A stretch of 32,257 bases of DNA, from NCBI GenBank assembly GCA_937146645.1, contig CAKZRQ010000054.1, forward strand, positions 1-32,257. The letters are read 5' to 3'. The notes under the pieces are model-generated. The model had not been told where the DNA came from, made no database searches, and worked only from the letters and a program-made list of their open reading frames with translations. Positions 15,420 through 23,295 of this stretch are shown here, piece after piece; the stretch's first letter is position 1, and each line of letters starts with the position of its first letter. Made by a program: the position numbers and the translations under genes. The stretch comes from an uncultured Cyclobacteriaceae bacterium. Lineage in GTDB: Bacteria; Bacteroidota; Bacteroidia; Cytophagales; Cyclobacteriaceae.

Positions 15420-17420
15420 TTAAAATGCGATAAGCTCTTTTAATTTATCCCTAAATCGCTCTAATGGCAAAAATTGCTTCTCTAAATTTCCCGCGAAAGG
15501 AACAGGAGTATCCAGGCTTCCTTCCCTCATCACTGGAGCATCAAGATATTTGAAACAATGCTCTGAAATCCAAGCGCAAATTTCGGCTCCAATTCCTCCA
15601 GTCAGACAATCCTCCTGAAGAAAAATAACCTTGTTCGTCTTTTTCACGGTGGCTTCTACAGCATCTTTATCCCAAGGCAGCAATGTCCGAAGATCCAGGA
15701 TATCGGCACTTAGGCCCATTTTATTTACAACTTCTTGCGCCCAGTGAACTCCCATGCCATAAGTGATAATGGAAACATCATCACCTTCTTGTATCAGACT
15801 AGCTTTACCAATTTCAAGGGTGAAATAATCCTTCGGAACAGGACCACTAATCGATCTGTAAAGACCTTTATGCTCAAAAAACATGCAGGGATTCTGGTCT
15901 TCTATGGCTGCCGCCAAAAGCCCTTTAGCATCAGCAGGGTTTGAAGGATAAATTATTTTGAGTCCTGGAGTATGGAAGAACCAAGCCTCATTTGATTGGG
16001 AATGAAAAGGCCCTGCACCCATTCCAGCACCGGTTGGCATTCGAATCACCACATCAGCATTTTGGCCCCAACGGTAATGGATCTTCGCTAGATTATTCAC
16101 TATTTGGTTGAAGCCAACTGACACGAAGTCGGCAAATTGCATTTCTACCATGGCTTTCCAGCCTTTGATGGATAGGCCTAGACCTGCTCCTATTATGGCG
16201 CTTTCGCAAAGCGGGGTATTCCTAACTCGGTCTCCACCAAATTTCCTCTTAAACCCATCAGTAATCTTGAATACCCCTCCGTAATCTCCAATATCCTGAC
16301 CCATCAAAACAAGATTCTCGTATTTCTCCATGGATTGATATAACCCTTCCGAAATAGCATCAACGAATCGCTTTTCCTCTTTCTCTTTTCCAGGCATAAT
16401 CAAAGCTGGACTATGGGATGCGTAAATATCCCCTAGCTCCTCATTCAGATCAGGTTCAATTGCATTTTCAGCATAAGCCTTTTTCAAACCTGTGTCGATC
16501 AAAGCTTTAATCTCCTTGTCAAATTCAGATTTGATCTCCTCATTGAGGACGCCAATGCTCTCCAAATAGGCTTCGTAATTATCGACAGGATCCAGATTTC
16601 CCCATTCTTCCATGAGATCTTTGGGGACGTATTTTGTTCCAGAGGCTTCCTCGTGACCTCTCATTCTGAAAGTGATAGCTTCTATAAGGATTGGTCGAGG
16701 GTTTTTGCGAATGTCTTCAGCAACTCTTCGAATCGTGTCATAAACTTCCAAAACATTATTCCCTTCGATTTTGACAGTTTCGATTCCGTATCCTGGACCC
16801 TTGTCAGTGAAATTCTTAAAAGCGAATTGCTCATTATTTGGTGTGGACAATCCATAGCCATTATGCTCAATGACGAAAATGACAGGGAGCTTCCAGACTG
16901 AGGCGACATTTAATCCCTCATGAAAGTCTCCTTCTGAGCTAGCCCCATCGCCCGAGAATACCAGAGTTGCTTTGTTCCTATTCTCTAAAAGATTAGCCAA
17001 TCCGATTCCATCTGCGATGGCTAGCTGAGGACCAAGATGGGAAATCATCCCTACGATATGATGGTCTATGCTGCCGAAATGAAAGGATCGATCACGACCT
17101 TTGGTGAAGCCGGATTTCTTTCCCTGGAACTGAGCGAAAAGCTTTTCTAAAGGAATACCTCGACCCGTGAAAATCCCAAGGTTGCGATGCATGGGAAGGA
17201 TGAATTCATCCTGATCTAATGCATTCACCGCACCGATTGAGATGGCTTCCTGACCCCAACCACTGAACCACTTTGAGATTTTTCCTTGACGAAGAAGGAT
17301 CAGCATCTTTTGCTCTATTTTTCTAGGTAAAAGGAGAGATTTATAAAGCCGAAGCAAAGTTTTATCCGAGTAATCCTTTCGATCAAAAACAAGTCGGGAT
17401 TTGGCGGTATCAATGGGCAT
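15420..17420 (-). CDS. Fused alpha/beta E1 of a 2-oxoacid dehydrogenase
   Basis: This 666-residue protein joins both chains of a thiamine-diphosphate E1 (pyruvate or branched-chain 2-oxoacid dehydrogenase complex), which decarboxylates the 2-oxoacid and acylates the lipoyl group of E2. The alpha half (residues ~1-330) has the ThDP motif from GDG (157-159) to Asn187 and the phospho-loop-like FHFGSIDHH. The beta half starts near EEKRFVDAISEGLYQSM (~350) with MGQDIGDYGG, NTPLCESAIIGAGLGLSIKG and the C-terminal transketolase domain (LRTLLPWDKDAV, EDCLTGGIGAEI). Such fusions are common in Bacteroidota. The E2 and E3 genes are not in the window and substrate specificity cannot be decided by eye. 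A strong hairpin lies about 100 bases upstream of its start. Confidence 0.92.
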   Translation of the reverse strand: MPIDTAKSRLVFDRKDYSDKTLLRLYKSLLLPRKIEQKMLILLRQGKISKWFSGWGQEAISIGAVNALDQDEFILPMHRNLGIFTGRGIPLEKLFAQFQGKKSGFTKGRDRSFHFGSIDHHIVGMISHLGPQLAIADGIGLANLLENRNKATLVFSGDGASSEGDFHEGLNVASVWKLPVIFVIEHNGYGLSTPNNEQFAFKNFTDKGPGYGIETVKIEGNNVLEVYDTIRRVAEDIRKNPRPILIEAITFRMRGHEEASGTKYVPKDLMEEWGNLDPVDNYEAYLESIGVLNEEIKSEFDKEIKALIDTGLKKAYAENAIEPDLNEELGDIYASHSPALIMPGKEKEEKRFVDAISEGLYQSMEKYENLVLMGQDIGDYGGVFKITDGFKRKFGGDRVRNTPLCESAIIGAGLGLSIKGWKAMVEMQFADFVSVGFNQIVNNLAKIHYRWGQNADVVIRMPTGAGMGAGPFHSQSNEAWFFHTPGLKIIYPSNPADAKGLLAAAIEDQNPCMFFEHKGLYRSISGPVPKDYFTLEIGKASLIQEGDDVSIITYGMGVHWAQEVVNKMGLSADILDLRTLLPWDKDAVEATVKKTNKVIFLQEDCLTGGIGAEICAWISEHCFKYLDAPVMREGSLDTPVPFAGNLEKQFLPLERFRDKLKELIAF

Positions 17421-17507
17421 CAGGTGGGTTGGAATGGGTTTGTTGGATTAAAGTTAAGGGCTCATTTGAGCTTTCCAAGGTTACCATAGGACTATTGAGA
17501 ATCTCTC

Positions 17508-17541
17508 CTTTAAAAAGCAAAGCCCCGAACGAAGTCGGGGC
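17508..17541 (-). terminator. Orphan terminator-like hairpin
   Basis: Arms GCCCCGA (17522-17528) and TCGGGGC (17535-17541) form a 7-bp GC-rich stem with a 6-base loop. Reading the minus strand, the stem is followed by TTTGCTTTTT, as in an intrinsic terminator; on the plus strand there is no T run. No minus-strand gene precedes it, so it ends either an unseen transcript from 17542-17858 or acts as an attenuator in the leader of the E1 gene. Confidence 0.65.
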
Positions 17542-17829
17542 GAAAAATAAATGCAAGGAGTTAAAAAATTTTGCTGTACACTCAAAAGTAGAGATCATGA
17601 TCTAGGTCAAAGAATGTCAGCCGTTAAGGTTAGTTTACGATTGGACTACGGGATTAATAGAATGGTAATAACCATTACCCAACAAAGGAAAAAATATGCT
17701 CGATTAGCCATTTTTAGGGTGCTGATGGTTTCTGTATTTAACTTTGTGATAACACAAGTCTAAAATTCAAAATCTTTGAAGGATCAATCTTGGCTTGAAT
17801 ATTATGATCTCGCATTATGGACTTTTCTC

Positions 17830-17837
17830 TACCTTTG
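17830..17837 (+). promoter_or_regulatory. Possible -7 box of rimO
   Basis: TACCTTTG matches the Bacteroidota -7 element TAnnTTTG exactly and lies 21 bases before the rimO start codon. No TTTG occurs at the expected -33 distance, so support is partial. Confidence 0.45.
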
Positions 17838-17858
17838 TAGCTCTTAAGATGGAAAGTT

Positions 17859-19169
17859 GTGAAGACGAAAACACTCAAAAAGGATAAGGTCAATATCGTA
17901 ACCATGGGATGCTCAAAGAACCTGGTGGATTCCGAGGTTTTATTGACTCAATTGAAGGGGAATGGGATTGACGCGAAGCATGAATCCGACAGCGATGATA
18001 ATAACATCGTAATCATAAATACCTGCGGATTTATAGATAATGCCAAGCAGGAGTCTATAGATACTATTCTCCAATACGCTGAAGCGAAAGAGCAGGGCAT
18101 GGTAGATAAAGTGTATGTGACGGGCTGCCTTTCACAGAGATATAAAGATGATCTGGAGAAGGAAATTCCTCAAGTGGATGCATTTTTTGGAACCAGAGAT
18201 CTTCCAGCTATTCTAAAAAAATTTAAAGCTGACTATAAGCATGAGTTGGTCGGAGAGAGGTTGCTTACTCATTCGGCTCACTATGCTTACATGAAAATTT
18301 CTGAGGGCTGTGATCGACCTTGCTCTTTCTGTGCGATACCACTTATGCGTGGAGGTCATATTTCCAGACCCATCGAGGAATTGGTAAAGGAAGCAGAGCA
18401 CAAAGCCAGTCAGGGGACAAAAGAGTTACTATTGATCGCTCAGGATTCAACCTACTATGGTTTGGACCTTTACAAAAAGAGGAATCTTGCTGAGCTACTC
18501 CGCAGACTTTCTGATGTGGAGGGAATCGACTGGATTCGTCTTCATTATGCCTATCCAACAGGCTTCCCAATGGAGGTAATTGAGGTGATGAAAGAAAGGT
18601 CAAACATCTGCAACTATCTGGATATTCCACTTCAGCATGGATCAACTGATGTCCTTAAGGCTATGCGCAGAGGTACGACTAGAGAGAAGCAGGAAAGGCT
18701 TATTCATGACATTCGGGAAGTTATTCCTGAGATCGCCATTAGAACGACTTTAATCGCTGGACATCCTGGAGAGGGAGAAAAAGAGTTTGAAGAGATGGTG
18801 GATTTTGTGGAGCGAATGAAGTTCGAGCGGCTTGGAGTATTTACCTATTCTCATGAAGAGAACACGCATGCTTTTGGAATGGAGGATTTGCTTTCCCAAG
18901 AAGAAAAGCAGAGAAGAGCTAATCATCTGATGGAAGTGCAAGAGCAAATTTCCTTTGATTCTAACCAGAAAAAAGTGGGGCATAATTTTAAGGTATTGAT
19001 CGATAAAAAAGAAGGAGGGTATTTCGTTGGGCGGACTGAATTTGACTCGGTAGAAGTGGATAATGAAGTCTTGATTGACGCTTCTAAGTATTACTGCAGA
19101 ATTGGAGATTTTGTCAATGCAAAGATTACCGAGGCTACTGAGTTTGATCTTTACGCGGAGGTAATTTAG
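17859..19169 (+). CDS. rimO: Ribosomal protein S12 methylthiotransferase RimO
   Basis: This radical-SAM enzyme adds a methylthio group to the conserved Asp of ribosomal protein S12; 436 residues, normal length. The N-terminal UPF0004 domain has its three cysteines (Cys18 in MGCSKNLVDSE, Cys56 in NTCGFIDNAK, Cys90 in VTGCLSQRY), which bind one iron-sulfur cluster. The radical-SAM cluster motif CDRPCSFC is at 151-158, followed by IPLMRGGHISRP. A TRAM-like C-terminal domain carries VGRTEFDSVEVDNEV. The start is GTG; no in-frame ATG lies upstream close by. Its stop codon lies inside a REP-like palindrome (19168-19184). The residue pattern after the cysteines (RGGHISRP) favours RimO over MiaB. Confidence 0.95.
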   Translation: MKTKTLKKDKVNIVTMGCSKNLVDSEVLLTQLKGNGIDAKHESDSDDNNIVIINTCGFIDNAKQESIDTILQYAEAKEQGMVDKVYVTGCLSQRYKDDLEKEIPQVDAFFGTRDLPAILKKFKADYKHELVGERLLTHSAHYAYMKISEGCDRPCSFCAIPLMRGGHISRPIEELVKEAEHKASQGTKELLLIAQDSTYYGLDLYKKRNLAELLRRLSDVEGIDWIRLHYAYPTGFPMEVIEVMKERSNICNYLDIPLQHGSTDVLKAMRRGTTREKQERLIHDIREVIPEIAIRTTLIAGHPGEGEKEFEEMVDFVERMKFERLGVFTYSHEENTHAFGMEDLLSQEEKQRRANHLMEVQEQISFDSNQKKVGHNFKVLIDKKEGGYFVGRTEFDSVEVDNEVLIDASKYYCRIGDFVNAKITEATEFDLYAEVI

Positions 19170-19240
19170 TCCAACTTCTGGACTAGCAGGATAACGATAT
19201 AACGATTAAGATGTTATGCTGCTTCTCCAGAAGCAGCATA
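19168..19240. repeat. REP-like hairpin pair upstream of the transposase
   Basis: Two hairpins: AGTCCA/TGGACT at 19168-19184, which includes the rimO stop codon, and TATGCTGCTTCT with its perfect 12-base complement at 19215-19240 (2-base loop). The same ordered pair, with the linking words GCAGGA-AACGAT and GATTTAAGAT, recurs after the transposase at 19879-19955. This layout fits REP/BIME elements associated with a REP transposase. Confidence 0.7.
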
Positions 19241-19274
19241 GACTTTAAGTATAAGCTTTTTTACTTTTTCAACT

Positions 19275-19820
19275 ATGAAACCTTTTCAAGTTGCCGATCA
19301 GAATGCAGTTTACTTTTTGACTTTGACCGTGGTTGAATGGATTGATATTTTTACTCGAAAAGAATTCAAGCTTGAAATAGTTGAAAGTCTAAACTTTTGT
19401 GTGGAGAGAAAAGGTTTAGAGATTTATGGATGGTGTCTGATGTCAAACCATTTACATTTATTGTGTAGATCAAAAGAAGCCTTTCGACTAAGCGATACTA
19501 TTCAGGATTTCAAAAAATTCACCTCTAGGAAGATTTTAGGAAGTTTGCAAAATGATTCAATAGAGTCTAGGTCGAAATGGATATTGAAGTTGTTGAAAGA
19601 GAAGAGTCGTACCCAAAAAAGAATTACCAATTTTAAGTTTTGGAAGGATGGTCTGCATGCTATCCACATTGAGTCATCAAAGGTCTTCGAACAAAAGCTT
19701 AATTATATCCATCATAATCCTGTAGAGGCCTTGATCGTTGAAGAGTCCGAAGATTATTTATTTAGCTCAGCTCGAGATTATGCAGGTAAGAAAGGGTTGG
19801 TGAAAGTAGAGGTGTATTGA
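19275..19820 (+). CDS. REP-associated tyrosine transposase (IS200/Y1-like)
   Basis: This 181-residue single-copy HUH/Y1 transposase belongs to the RAYT group, a domesticated relative of IS200/IS605 transposases that nicks and rejoins single-stranded DNA at REP hairpins. Seen in sequence: strand VYFLTLTVVEWIDIF, the metal-binding HUH motif NHLH at residues 58-61 (MSNHLHLL), and the catalytic Tyr144 in KLNYIHHNPV with the typical HHNPV block and a C-terminal SSARDYA. The catalytic residues are intact and the length is full. It stands alone between rimO and a glycerophosphodiesterase, with no IS ends of its own but with REP-like hairpins on both sides. Confidence 0.9.
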   Translation: MKPFQVADQNAVYFLTLTVVEWIDIFTRKEFKLEIVESLNFCVERKGLEIYGWCLMSNHLHLLCRSKEAFRLSDTIQDFKKFTSRKILGSLQNDSIESRSKWILKLLKEKSRTQKRITNFKFWKDGLHAIHIESSKVFEQKLNYIHHNPVEALIVEESEDYLFSSARDYAGKKGLVKVEVY

Positions 19821-19829
19821 TTGAATTTT

Positions 19830-19955
19830 GTCTAGCTTCTGGAAAAGAGGAACATCAAAGAGCTAGCTATTATGAATGGAGTCCAGCTTCTGGAGAAGCA
19901 GGACAACGATCGGGATATGCTGATTCTCCAGAAATAGCATAACGATTTAAGATTT
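19830..19955. repeat. REP-like hairpins downstream of the transposase
   Basis: Three related units. A degenerate one (TCTAGCTTCTGG-AAAAGAGGA) is at about 19831-19851. The next, at 19881-19904, has GTCC-A-GCTTCT pairing with AGAAGC-A-GGAC. The last, at 19916-19941, has TATGCT..TTCT pairing with AGAA..AGCATA and two central mismatches. The last two match the upstream pair in order and linker sequence. The hairpins share the core CTTCTGG or its complement. Confidence 0.7.
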
Positions 19956-20013
19956 AACGATTCGCTAATTAGTCATTTGTGGTTCTTTATTTCGAAGGAT
20001 GTATTTTTATCAA

Positions 20014-20883
20014 ATGAAGAAATCACTCCTAACTCTACTTTTTGTACTACCGCTTATGGCCAATGCTCAATTTTCATATGACCTTCAGGGACATCGTGGT
20101 GCTAGAGGCCTGATGCCAGAGAATACCATTCCTGCCATGATCAAGGCTCTTGATCTTGGAGTGACTACCCTGGAATTGGATTTGGCTATTACAAAAGATG
20201 GCGAAGTAGTTCTTTCTCATGAGCCTTTCATGAATCCAGTCATTTGTCTGGATCAGGCAGGAAATGAAATAGCAAAAGGAGATCATTCCTTTAATATTTT
20301 TCAAATGACTTATGCTGAAGTTTTAGCATTTGATTGCGGAACCAAAGTCCACCCAGGCTATCCTCAGCAGGTTAAGTTTTTTGCTACCAAGCCATTGCTG
20401 AAAGATGTCTTTTCGGTAGCCGAAAAGTATGCTGAAGATATGGGCTACGCAAAGCCGAGATATAATATCGAAATCAAAAGTGCTCCTGCCGGCGATGGGG
20501 TTTACCACCCAGAAGTTTCTGAGTTTTCCGATATGGTGGTCAGTCTGATATCCGAGCAAATGGGCTGGGAGCGGGTCAATATTCAGTCCTTTGATTTCAG
20601 AGTTCTTCGATACATCCATGAAACCCACCCAGAAGTACCTTTGGCTATGCTAGTCGAGAATGCTTCGAAATATGAGGAAGATCTGACTGAACTAGGCTTT
20701 GAACCTGAAATTTATTCATCCTACTTTATCGCGCTCACTGAGGAAATCGTGAAGGATATTCAGTCCAAAGGAATGAAAGTGATTCCATGGACAGTGAATA
20801 CTTCTGAACAAATGCAAAAGCTCCTGGATATTGGAGTGGATGGAATCATCACGGATTATCCCAATTTGGCTCCGAAAAAATGA
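20014..20883 (+). CDS. Exported glycerophosphodiester phosphodiesterase
   Basis: This 289-residue GDPD-family enzyme hydrolyses glycerophosphodiesters from phospholipid breakdown to glycerol-3-phosphate and an alcohol. The ATG at 20014 begins the signal peptide MKKSLLTLLFVLPLMANAQ; an ATG five codons earlier (19999) is less likely. Active-site motifs are present: GHRGARG with His27, PENT with Glu36, ELDLAITKDGEVVLSHE with Glu54, Asp56 and His69, the metal and catalytic residues of GlpQ-like enzymes. Later motifs IEIKSAP, NIQSFDFRVLRY, VIPWTVNT and GVDGIITDYP complete the TIM barrel. The protein is periplasmic or surface-exposed. No glycerol-3-phosphate transporter is nearby. Confidence 0.93.
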   Translation: MKKSLLTLLFVLPLMANAQFSYDLQGHRGARGLMPENTIPAMIKALDLGVTTLELDLAITKDGEVVLSHEPFMNPVICLDQAGNEIAKGDHSFNIFQMTYAEVLAFDCGTKVHPGYPQQVKFFATKPLLKDVFSVAEKYAEDMGYAKPRYNIEIKSAPAGDGVYHPEVSEFSDMVVSLISEQMGWERVNIQSFDFRVLRYIHETHPEVPLAMLVENASKYEEDLTELGFEPEIYSSYFIALTEEIVKDIQSKGMKVIPWTVNTSEQMQKLLDIGVDGIITDYPNLAPKK

Positions 20884-20934
20884 TTTTTGCCTTTTCCGGG
20901 TCTTGGGCTAATTTAGCCGTCCAAAGAAATTTGA

Positions 20935-22098
20935 ATGAACTTAGTTGAAGTTACTACTCCGGCTGATCAGCTGGAGTTCATAGAAATGGCCGTCAGGCTG
21001 TATAAAAATGAGAAGAATTGGATTCGTCCCCTAGACAAGGATATAGAAGGTCTCTTCCATCCTGAGACGAATAAGCTTTTTCGGCAGGGTGCCAAAGCCA
21101 AAAGGTGGCTTCTCAAAGACGATAAAGATCAGACAATCGGTCGTGTAGCTGCTTTTGTCAATCCAAAGATGAAGGAAAAGCAACCCACAGGGGGACTAGG
21201 TTTTTTTGAGTGCATAAATGATAAGGAAGCGGCCTTTCTTCTTTTTGATACTGTAAAAGAATGGCTGGAATCAGAGGGGATGGAAGCTATGGATGGTCCC
21301 ATAAATTTTGGGGAGCGCGACAAATGGTGGGGTCTACTTGTCAAAGGATTTTCAGAGCCTAACTACAACATGCCTTGGAACTTTGGTTACTATCAGGAGT
21401 TTTTCGAAGAGTATGGATTCAAGCTTTATTTCAAGCAATTCACCTACATGCGTCCAGTTCAGAATTTGGGCTTTGATGAAAAAATGATCAAACGTGCCAA
21501 CCAGATTATGGATAATCCTGATTACAGCTTTAGATATATCAAAGGGAAGGAGCTGAAGGAGAAGGCGCCTGGATATTTTATGGATGTCTACAATAAGGCA
21601 TGGGCGAGGCACATGGGTAAATCCATCGCTTTGAAGGAGGCGAATCTTATGTTCAAAAAGATGAAGCCAATTATTGATCCCCGTTTGATTTACTTCGCCT
21701 TTTATAAAGGTGAACCTGTGGGCTTTTTCATTCAGATTCCTGAAATCAATCAGATTTTCAAACACGTGAATGGAAAGATGGATTTGATTGGGAAACTCAA
21801 ATTCCTTTGGTACAAAACTTTTGATCCTCCTAATAAAATGTTGGGATTGGTATTTGGAGTGGTTCCTGATCATCAAAGTAAAGGAGTGGAGTCGGCTATG
21901 ATTATAACCTATGACAAAATGAGTGGGAAATCTGACTTCCAATACAAAACCATTGAGATGAATTGGATTGGAGATTTCAATCCGAAAATGATGAGAGTCT
22001 GCGAACAATTGTTGGCAGAGATTTACAAAACTCATCATACTTATCGCTACCTATTTGATAGAGAAAAACCATTTGAAAGGCATAAGATTTTCGATTAA
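20935..22098 (+). CDS. GNAT-like (YghO-type) protein of unknown substrate
   Basis: This 387-residue soluble protein has no signal peptide. It matches the general pattern of uncharacterised Bacteroidota proteins with a GNAT-like acyltransferase fold (YghO-like). Seen: an N-terminal domain with KNEKNWIRPLDKDIEGLF, the block GPINFGERDKWWGLLVKGFSEPNYNMPWNFGYY, and a C-terminal half with YFAFYKGEPVGFFIQIPEINQ and LGLVFGVVPDHQSKGVESAMII. The last looks like the acetyl-CoA binding turn of GNAT enzymes (V-x-P-x-x-Q-x-K-G). The C-terminal TYRYLFDR-KPFERHKIF is also typical. The reaction is unknown. It lies 45 bases before the PfkB kinase on the same strand and may share a transcript. Confidence 0.7.
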   Translation: MNLVEVTTPADQLEFIEMAVRLYKNEKNWIRPLDKDIEGLFHPETNKLFRQGAKAKRWLLKDDKDQTIGRVAAFVNPKMKEKQPTGGLGFFECINDKEAAFLLFDTVKEWLESEGMEAMDGPINFGERDKWWGLLVKGFSEPNYNMPWNFGYYQEFFEEYGFKLYFKQFTYMRPVQNLGFDEKMIKRANQIMDNPDYSFRYIKGKELKEKAPGYFMDVYNKAWARHMGKSIALKEANLMFKKMKPIIDPRLIYFAFYKGEPVGFFIQIPEINQIFKHVNGKMDLIGKLKFLWYKTFDPPNKMLGLVFGVVPDHQSKGVESAMIITYDKMSGKSDFQYKTIEMNWIGDFNPKMMRVCEQLLAEIYKTHHTYRYLFDREKPFERHKIFD

Positions 22099-22143
22099 TG
22101 CCTTATCGAATCAATTGTAAAATTTCCCGAAACAAAACCGACC

Positions 22144-23142
22144 ATGAAAAAATACGACGTAACGGGCATCGGTAATGCCCTTGTGGATATTGAATTTAAA
22201 ACTACTGATCAGTTTTTTGAAGAAAACGGGGTGGAAAAGGGTTTGATGACTCTTGTTGATGAAGCTCGTCAGAATGAACTGATGCAAGTGATCAATACCG
22301 AAGAGGCTAAAAAGCAATGTGGAGGATCGGCTGGAAATACGGTGATTGCTGTTAATCAATTTGGAGGTAAGTCATTCTATTGTTGTAAAGTGGCTAATGA
22401 TGATATGGGCCAATTCTACATGAATGACATGAAGGAAAATGGCGTGGATCATAACCTGAATTCGGATAATCTTGAGAATGGAGTTACGGGCAAATGCCTG
22501 GTCATGGTGACTGAGGATGCGGAACGTACCATGAACACCTTTTTGGGGATTACCGAGACGTACTCTGAAGCCAACGTAGACGAAGAAGCCATCAAGAATT
22601 CTCAATACCTGTACATAGAAGGATACCTGATTACTTCTGAAAATGGTAAAGCAGCCATGAAACATGCCAAAAAAGTGGCGGAAGAAAATGGAGTAAAGGT
22701 GGCGATTACCTTCTCTGATCCGGCCATGGTGAAATATTTCAAGGAGCCATTTGCTGAGGTGCTCGGTGAAGGCGTGGATATGCTTTTCTCGAATGAAGAA
22801 GAGGCTATGCTATTCACTGGAAAAGAGAATGTCATGGAAGCGAGGGAAGAATTGAAGAAATTTGCAAAGCATTTTGTCATCACTCAAGGTCAGAATGGAG
22901 CAATGATTTTTGATGGAGATACCTTTATAGATATTGAGCCCTATGCCACGGATGCTATTGATACTAATGGTGCGGGAGACATGTTTGCGGGAGCATTTAT
23001 GTTCGGAATCACCAACGGACATAGTTATGCATCCAGTGGAAAATTGGCCTCAATGGCTAGTTCTAAGATTGTAAGTCAATTTGGACCAAGACTTCGGTGG
23101 CACGAAGCCAAAGACATTTTGGCAAGGCTTGATCCTAGCTGA
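22144..23142 (+). CDS. PfkB-family kinase, adenosine kinase-like
   Basis: This 332-residue ribokinase/PfkB-family sugar or nucleoside kinase starts MKKYDVTGIGNALVDIEF, the first PfkB strand. GGSAGNTVIAVNQFGG around residue 60 is the substrate-binding glycine motif. The C-terminal signature DTNGAGDMFAGAFMFG (around 274) has the catalytic Asp in the anion hole. LFSNEEEAMLFTG and VITQGQNGAMIFDGD are also family blocks. Bacteroidota members of this shape are usually called adenosine kinase, which phosphorylates adenosine with ATP for purine salvage. That specificity is inferred; a sugar substrate is possible. Cytoplasmic. Confidence 0.85.
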   Translation: MKKYDVTGIGNALVDIEFKTTDQFFEENGVEKGLMTLVDEARQNELMQVINTEEAKKQCGGSAGNTVIAVNQFGGKSFYCCKVANDDMGQFYMNDMKENGVDHNLNSDNLENGVTGKCLVMVTEDAERTMNTFLGITETYSEANVDEEAIKNSQYLYIEGYLITSENGKAAMKHAKKVAEENGVKVAITFSDPAMVKYFKEPFAEVLGEGVDMLFSNEEEAMLFTGKENVMEAREELKKFAKHFVITQGQNGAMIFDGDTFIDIEPYATDAIDTNGAGDMFAGAFMFGITNGHSYASSGKLASMASSKIVSQFGPRLRWHEAKDILARLDPS

Positions 23143-23295
23143 TATTTTAGGATTATTTTACGAAAAAATTGGCTTTAAGAAATCAATTCTTTCGAATCAT
23201 CTGTTAATTTCACGAGATCATAATTTCGGATAACCTTAAACCTTTTTCGGGATTATTCGAATTCAACTTTAGAGAAATTTAAAATAAAAAAACCA

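Larger units (their letters stand above)
17421..17858. other. 438-base gene-free gap with several palindromes
   Basis: No convincing gene lies here on either strand. The gap holds a strong GC-rich hairpin (17522-17541), a perfect 12-base palindrome AGATCATGATCT (17592-17603), an inverted repeat GGTAAT/ATTACC (17664-17679), the palindrome TTGTGATAACACAA (17745-17758) and a -7-type box before rimO. It lies between two divergent genes and so carries both of their promoters. Confidence 0.6.

Noticed and set aside
17745..17758. TTGTGATAACACAA as a Crp/Fnr-type operator
   Set aside because: Symmetric, but it does not match the TGTGA-N6-TCACA layout and sits ~100 bases from the rimO start; kept only as a palindrome in the gap.
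17551..17763. 70-codon plus-strand frame in the gap before rimO
   Set aside because: No signal, motif or promoter support; it runs through the palindromes and looks non-coding.
20906..20918. GGCTAA/TTAGCC as terminator after the glycerophosphodiesterase
   Set aside because: Loop of one base and no T run after it.
21352..22038. 228-codon open frame on the minus strand
   Set aside because: Lies wholly inside the GNAT-like gene on the other strand, has no recognisable motif and a composition (His/Phe rich) typical of an antisense shadow.
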